9,643 nt of DNA, taken from the NCBI GenBank assembly GCA_030450535.1, contig JAKDIK010000076.1:1-9643 (forward strand), given 5' to 3'. The position numbers and the translations under genes were made by a program. Positions 6,818 through 9,643 of the stretch are shown piece after piece. How positions within the stretch are numbered: position 1 is the first letter of the stretch; every line of letters starts with the position of its first letter. The stretch is from Propionibacteriaceae bacterium. GTDB lineage: Bacteria > Actinomycetota > Actinomycetes > Propionibacteriales > Propionibacteriaceae. The notes beneath the pieces are model-generated. The model was not told the origin of the DNA, did no database searches, and was given only the letters and a program-made list of their open reading frames with translations.

Positions 6818-7668
6818 AGGGTCTCCTTGCGGGCGGCGACGGCGGCATCGTAGAGGTCGCCCTTGGGCAGGCGGGTGGACGCGGCGACAGCGGCCACGGC
6901 GTCCTTGAGGCGTTCGCCGCCAGCCACGCGGGCGAGGACGGCGGCGATGGCGTCCGCCTCGTCGACCACCGGGGCACGAGCCCCGCCGATGACCACCGTG
7001 ATCTCGCCGCGGACCTCGCCGGTGGCCCACGTCGTGAGCTCCGACAGCGGGGCGCGGACCACCTCTTCGTAGGTTTTGGTGAGTTCGCGGCAGACGGCGG
7101 CGGGCCGGTCGGGGCCGAAGGCGTCCGCGGCGGCGGTCAGGAAATCGGCGAGCCGATGGGGTGCCTCGAAGAAGACGAGGGTGCGTTCCTCGGCGGCCAG
7201 AGCGGCCAGGCGGCGGCTGCGCTCGCCGGCCTTGCGGGGCGCGAAGCCCTCGAAGCAGAAACGGTCGGTGGGCAGCCCCGAGAGGGCGAGGGCGGTGAGG
7301 ACGGCTGACGGGCCGGGCACGGCGGTGACGCGGACGCCGGCCTCGATCGCGGCCGCGGTGATGCGGAACCCCGGATCCGAGACACTGGGCATGCCGGCGT
7401 CGGTGGCGACCACGACGGTCTCACCGGCGGCGAGGGCGTCCAGCAGGACGCCCACCCGGGCGGCCTCGTTGCCGTCGAAGTAGGAGACGACGCGGGCGGT
7501 CGGGGTGATGCCGATGCGGCGGCACAGGTCGCGCAGGCGGCGGGTGTCCTCGGCGGCGATCACGTCGGCGTCCAGAAGTGCCGAAACGAGGGCCGGGCTC
7601 GCGTCCGCGGCGTCCCCGATCGGGGTGGCGGCGAGCACGAGCAGGCCGGGAGCGTCAGGCGAAGTCAC
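6814..7668 (-). CDS. rsmI: 16S rRNA (cytidine 1402-2'-O)-methyltransferase
   Basis: A 284-residue SAM-dependent methyltransferase of the tetrapyrrole-methylase fold. It methylates the ribose 2'-O of C1402 at the ribosomal P site, aiding decoding fidelity. Motifs seen: LVLAATPIGDAAD (10-22; canonical families have Asn where Asp19 stands), AEDTRR (39-44), ATDAGMPSVSDPG (88-100), VPGPSAVLTAL (117-127), FFEAPHR (166-172), RELTKTYEE (194-202) and a C-terminal helical region LPKGDLYDAAVA. The GTG start at 7668 has no ribosome-binding site, but CATACT lies exactly six bases upstream, suggesting a leaderless message. It is the first gene of the rsmI-tatD-rsmA-ispE series, overlaps tatD by 4 bp, and diverges from pmt. 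Start uncertainty is small because the next downstream candidates would cut conserved sequence. Confidence 0.96.
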   Translation of the reverse strand: MTSPDAPGLLVLAATPIGDAADASPALVSALLDADVIAAEDTRRLRDLCRRIGITPTARVVSYFDGNEAARVGVLLDALAAGETVVVATDAGMPSVSDPGFRITAAAIEAGVRVTAVPGPSAVLTALALSGLPTDRFCFEGFAPRKAGERSRRLAALAAEERTLVFFEAPHRLADFLTAAADAFGPDRPAAVCRELTKTYEEVVRAPLSELTTWATGEVRGEITVVIGGARAPVVDEADAIAAVLARVAGGERLKDAVAAVAASTRLPKGDLYDAAVAARKETL

Positions 7669-7674
7669 GCGCCC

Positions 7675-7680
7675 AGTATG
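7675..7680 (-). promoter_or_regulatory. rsmI: Candidate -10 box of rsmI
   Basis: The minus strand reads CATACT, four of six matches to TATAAT including the key A2 and T6, followed by GGGCGC and the GTG start at 7668. The spacing puts the transcript start on the first base of the start codon. No strong -35 box is seen. It lies back-to-back with the pmt -10 candidate in the 50 bp divergent region. Confidence 0.4.
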
Positions 7681-7694
7681 GCGGTCCGACCTGC

Positions 7695-7722
7695 AGGAGG
7701 CGTCGCTACCATGGCCCGGTGA
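7695..7722 (+). promoter_or_regulatory. Ribosome-binding site plus 3-codon upstream ORF before pmt
   Basis: A perfect AGGAGG (7695-7700) is 10 bases from an ATG at 7711, which opens ATG GCC CGG TGA. Its stop codon (7720-7722) overlaps the GTG start of pmt in the GTGA arrangement used elsewhere in this window for coupled genes. AGGAGG is 18 bases from the GTG itself, too far for normal initiation. If a longer transcript exists, ribosomes would load at the minigene and reinitiate on pmt. This competes with the leaderless reading of the same bases. Confidence 0.3.
7707..7712 (+). promoter_or_regulatory. pmt: Candidate -10 box of pmt
   Basis: TACCAT (pattern TANNNT) is followed by GGCCCG and the GTG start at 7719, the same six-base spacing as at rsmI and at the ATP-grasp gene. 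If used, the pmt transcript begins at its start codon and the upstream AGGAGG (7695-7700) is not transcribed in this direction. The -35 region (around 7683-7689) is weak. Confidence 0.45.
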
Positions 7723-9359
7723 GCAGCACGCCGGCGCCCAGCGGCGCGACCGAGCAGGTCGAAAAGCCGGCCGCTTCGTTCGGCGGGGCGTCCACCCTGA
7801 CCCGCCGCTCGCCGTCGGCCATCGAGCGGCTGCGCGAGTGGCAGCCGGCCGATGAACTGATCTCGTGGGGGGTCACGGTCGCGATCGCGGCGCTGGCGTT
7901 CTTCATCAGGTTCGTCAACGTGGCGCATCCTCAGAACAAGCTCGTGTTCGATGAGAGCTGGTACGCCAAGGACGCCTGGTCGCTGCTGCAGTACGGCTAC
8001 GAGGGCACGTGGGCCGAGGGCGCGAACGAGGCCATCCGGACCGGCGACCTGTCGGGCCTGTCGGACCGGGCGTCGTTCATCGTCCATCCGCCGCTGGGCA
8101 AGTGGCTGATCGCGTTCGGGGAGTACCTGTTCGGCATGAACAGCTTCGGGTGGCGCATCATGGCGGTCGTGTTCGGGGCGCTGCTCGTGGCGGCCACGAT
8201 TCGGCTGGCGCGGCGGGTGTCGCGCTCGACGCTGGTGGGGGCGATGGCCGGCCTCCTGCTCACCTTCGACGGGCTCGCGTTCACGATGAGCCGCATCGCG
8301 CTGCTCGACATCTTCCAGGCGACGTTCCTCGTCATGGCGGTCGCCGCGGTGGTGGCCGATCGGGATCACCTCCGCCACCGACTCGCCGCCGCGATGGAGC
8401 GCCGCGGGCTGACGTCCCTGTCGGGCGGCTTCGGTCCGCTGATCCTGTGGCGGCCGTGGCGCTGGACGGCCGGCGTCCTGTTCGGCTGCGCGGCCGCGTG
8501 CAAGTGGAACTCGATCTTCGTGCTCGCGGTGTTCGGCGTCGTGTCGGTGCTGTGGGACGTCGGAGCGCGCCGCCTCGCCGGGGCCGGCTTCAAGGCCTGG
8601 CTGGCGCTCGTGTACGACGGCGTCCTCGCCTTCGTGGCGATGGTCGGCACGGCGTGCGTGGTGTACGTCGTGAGCTGGACGCGGTGGCTGCAGACCTCCG
8701 GGGGCTGGGACCGGGACTGGGGCCTCAACAACCCCGACCATCCCTGGGTGAGCGCCTTCGGCGAGGGGTTCGCGTCCCTGCTGAAGTACCACCAGGACAT
8801 CTACGCCTTCCACACCGGCGACTACATCCGTGAGCAGACCCATCCGTACGAGGCGCACCCGGCCGGCTGGTTGCTCATGCTGCGGCCCACGGGCATGGAC
8901 GCCGTCAACGACATCGCCCCCGGCACCGACGGATGCGCCGGCCCCGAGAACTGCATCCGCATCATCAGCGGCATGGGCACGCCCGTGTTGTGGTGGATGG
9001 CGGCGATCGCCCTCATCGTGGCCGTGGTGTGGTGGGTCGCCGGGCGCGACTGGCGCTTCGGCGTCCCGGTGCTCGCCGCGATGGCCACCTACCTGCCGTG
9101 GTTCGCGTCCACCGATCGGCCGGTGTTCTTCTTCTACGCGATCACGATCATCCCGTTCACGTGCATCGCGCTGGCGCTGGTGCTCGGCCTGGTGATCGGA
9201 CCGGCGAACGGTCCCGGACGCCGGCGCGGCGGCATGATCGCCGGCGTGGCCGTCGGCCTGGTGGTGGCCAACTTCGCCTACCTGTACCCGATCCTGACCG
9301 ATCAGCTCATCGCCTACTCGCAGTGGTTAAGCCGCATGTGGCTCCGGAGTTGGATCTGA
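7719..9359 (+). CDS. pmt: Polyprenyl-phosphate-mannose protein O-mannosyltransferase (GT39)
   Basis: A 546-residue polytopic membrane enzyme of the PMT/GT-C family. It transfers mannose from polyprenyl-phosphate-mannose to Ser/Thr of exported proteins on the outer face of the membrane. The cytosolic N-terminus (1-45) is followed by a first helix at about 51-68, then the extracytoplasmic catalytic Asp78-Glu79 (KLVFDESWYAKDAW). Next come VHPPLGKWLIAFGEYLFG (122-139) and further helices at about 145-163, 172-190, 193-213, 250-278, 296-320, 423-441, 447-467, 470-492 and 505-525. KYHQDIYAFHT (356-366) and THPYEAHPAGWLLMLRPT (374-391) are family hallmarks. Cys406 and Cys412 in one external loop could pair. 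Divergence from rsmI is the arrangement known at Rv1002c/Rv1003. Longer frames upstream run antisense to rsmI and are rejected. Leu537 uses TTA, rare in such genomes. Confidence 0.94.
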   Translation: MSSTPAPSGATEQVEKPAASFGGASTLTRRSPSAIERLREWQPADELISWGVTVAIAALAFFIRFVNVAHPQNKLVFDESWYAKDAWSLLQYGYEGTWAEGANEAIRTGDLSGLSDRASFIVHPPLGKWLIAFGEYLFGMNSFGWRIMAVVFGALLVAATIRLARRVSRSTLVGAMAGLLLTFDGLAFTMSRIALLDIFQATFLVMAVAAVVADRDHLRHRLAAAMERRGLTSLSGGFGPLILWRPWRWTAGVLFGCAAACKWNSIFVLAVFGVVSVLWDVGARRLAGAGFKAWLALVYDGVLAFVAMVGTACVVYVVSWTRWLQTSGGWDRDWGLNNPDHPWVSAFGEGFASLLKYHQDIYAFHTGDYIREQTHPYEAHPAGWLLMLRPTGMDAVNDIAPGTDGCAGPENCIRIISGMGTPVLWWMAAIALIVAVVWWVAGRDWRFGVPVLAAMATYLPWFASTDRPVFFFYAITIIPFTCIALALVLGLVIGPANGPGRRRGGMIAGVAVGLVVANFAYLYPILTDQLIAYSQWLSRMWLRSWI

Positions 9360-9361
9360 CG

Positions 9362-9377
9362 TCCGCCCGGAGGCGGA
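9362..9377 (+). terminator. Weak hairpin after pmt
   Basis: TCCGCC-CGGA-GGCGGA forms a perfect 6-bp stem with a 4-base loop, three bases past the pmt stop. No T tract follows (ATCGTG), so termination efficiency is doubtful; it may only protect the 3' end of the message. Confidence 0.35.
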
Positions 9378-9386
9378 ATCGTGCCC

Positions 9387-9407
9387 AAACCGCGACGAAA
9401 CCGTGAC
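9387..9407 (-). promoter_or_regulatory. Imperfect tandem repeat with 11 bp period
   Basis: On the plus strand AAACCGCGAC and AAACCGTGAC (9 of 10 identical) recur with an 11 bp period. Read on the minus strand, the half-sites are GTCACG, five bases, GTCGCG. This resembles the GTAACG, five bases, GTAACG element before the ATP-grasp operon. It lies about 90-107 bp before the lipoprotein start. A shared response-regulator site is an inference. Confidence 0.35.
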
Positions 9408-9420
9408 CTCCTCCCCGCCG

Positions 9421-9439
9421 CTGGCCGGGCGCCGGCCGG
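9421..9439 (+). terminator. GC-rich hairpin between pmt and lipoprotein gene
   Basis: GGCCGG-GCG-CCGGCC gives a 6-bp stem with a 3-base loop, extendable to 8 bp by one T-G wobble and a C-G pair. It is followed by TAGTTT, a poor T tract. It could be a second weak terminator for pmt. It could equally be part of the leader region of the next gene. Confidence 0.35.
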
Positions 9440-9493
9440 TAGTTTGGAGCGCGTCCACCCATCCTGGTTAGACGTCTTGTTGGAGGTTCCCCC

Positions 9494-9643
9494 ATGCCCC
9501 GGTGGCGCGCCGGGATCGCCGGGCTCGTGCTCGCCGCGACCCTCACCGCCTGCACCGGTGAACCACAACCCACGCCGACCCAACCCACCGTGGCGGCCAA
9601 CGCCCCCAACGACGTCAACCCGGCCGCCCGCGACACCCTGGCC
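9494..9643 (+). CDS. Lipoprotein, probable ABC-transporter solute-binding protein (5' part)
   Basis: Only the first 50 codons are in the window; the frame is open at the edge. The ATG at 9494 has an excellent ribosome-binding site, GGAGG at 9482-9486, seven bases away. The product begins with a basic n-region (MPRWRAG), a hydrophobic stretch (GIAGLVLAATL) and the lipobox LTAC, with Cys20 as the predicted lipidated residue. A short Pro/Thr-rich linker (about 21-33) follows. The sequence NDVNPAARDTLA at 39-50 resembles the N-terminus of actinobacterial family 5 (peptide/nickel-type) solute-binding lipoproteins, where a similar NP.PRD.L segment precedes the first beta strand. The lipoprotein call is strong; the transporter role is from memory of that family and moderately sure. 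It would act outside the membrane, anchored by lipid. Confidence 0.75.
   Translation, partial: MPRWRAGIAGLVLAATLTACTGEPQPTPTQPTVAANAPNDVNPAARDTLA

Noticed and set aside
7578..7718. Extended N-terminus for pmt
   Set aside because: The extension would be arginine-rich, would overlap the divergent rsmI coding sequence and has no initiation signal; GTG 7719 fits the promoter and the family start.
9444..9473. TTGGAG with TTAGAC 18 bp downstream as a promoter for the lipoprotein gene
   Set aside because: The -10 part matches poorly (no T at position 6) and several alternative alignments are equally weak.

Overview
This 9.6 kb window is high-GC, tightly packed bacterial DNA that looks like an actinomycete chromosome (Actinomycetota). 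The signs are strong G/C bias at third codon positions, frequent GTG starts, stop/start overlaps, a Pmt-type protein mannosyltransferase next to rsmI, and the tatD-rsmA-ispE order familiar from mycobacteria and relatives. A Propionibacteriales-like host is possible, but I cannot fix the taxon from sequence alone. I see no mobile elements, tRNA or rRNA genes, CRISPR arrays or phage genes.

Layout. (1) 28-705, +: a TetR-family regulator. (2) 698-4067, -: a three-gene overlapping operon, transcribed as circularly permuted ATP-grasp protein (COG2308 type), alpha-E helical protein (COG2307 type), then transglutaminase-like cysteine peptidase (COG1305 type). Its last gene overlaps the TetR gene tail to tail by 8 bp. 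(3) 4146-7668, -: a housekeeping operon, rsmI-tatD-rsmA-ispE, covering two 16S rRNA methyltransferases, a TatD nuclease and an isoprenoid (MEP pathway) kinase. (4) 7719-9359, +: pmt, a membrane mannosyltransferase divergent from rsmI across a 50 bp bidirectional promoter region. (5) 9494 to the window end, +: the start of a lipoprotein, probably an ABC-transporter solute-binding protein.

How the genes may work together. The ATP-grasp/alpha-E/transglutaminase set is a recurrent bacterial module whose biochemistry is, as far as I know, unresolved. It is thought to couple ATP-dependent peptide or amide ligation with a papain-like amidase or transferase. It is the best candidate here for an undescribed system. 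Its promoter region carries a perfect tandem repeat with an 11 bp period directly over the expected -35 region. A related tandem repeat lies upstream of the lipoprotein gene, which suggests one OmpR/PhoB-type response regulator could control both. The ATP-grasp, rsmI and pmt genes each have a -10-like hexamer exactly six bases before the start codon, consistent with leaderless transcripts. Pmt and the downstream lipoprotein, which has a Pro/Thr-rich stretch after its lipidated cysteine, may be enzyme and substrate.

Stretches without genes are all short: 1-27, 4068-4145, 5091-5129, 7669-7718 and 9360-9493. Their contents are listed as features where anything could be supported.
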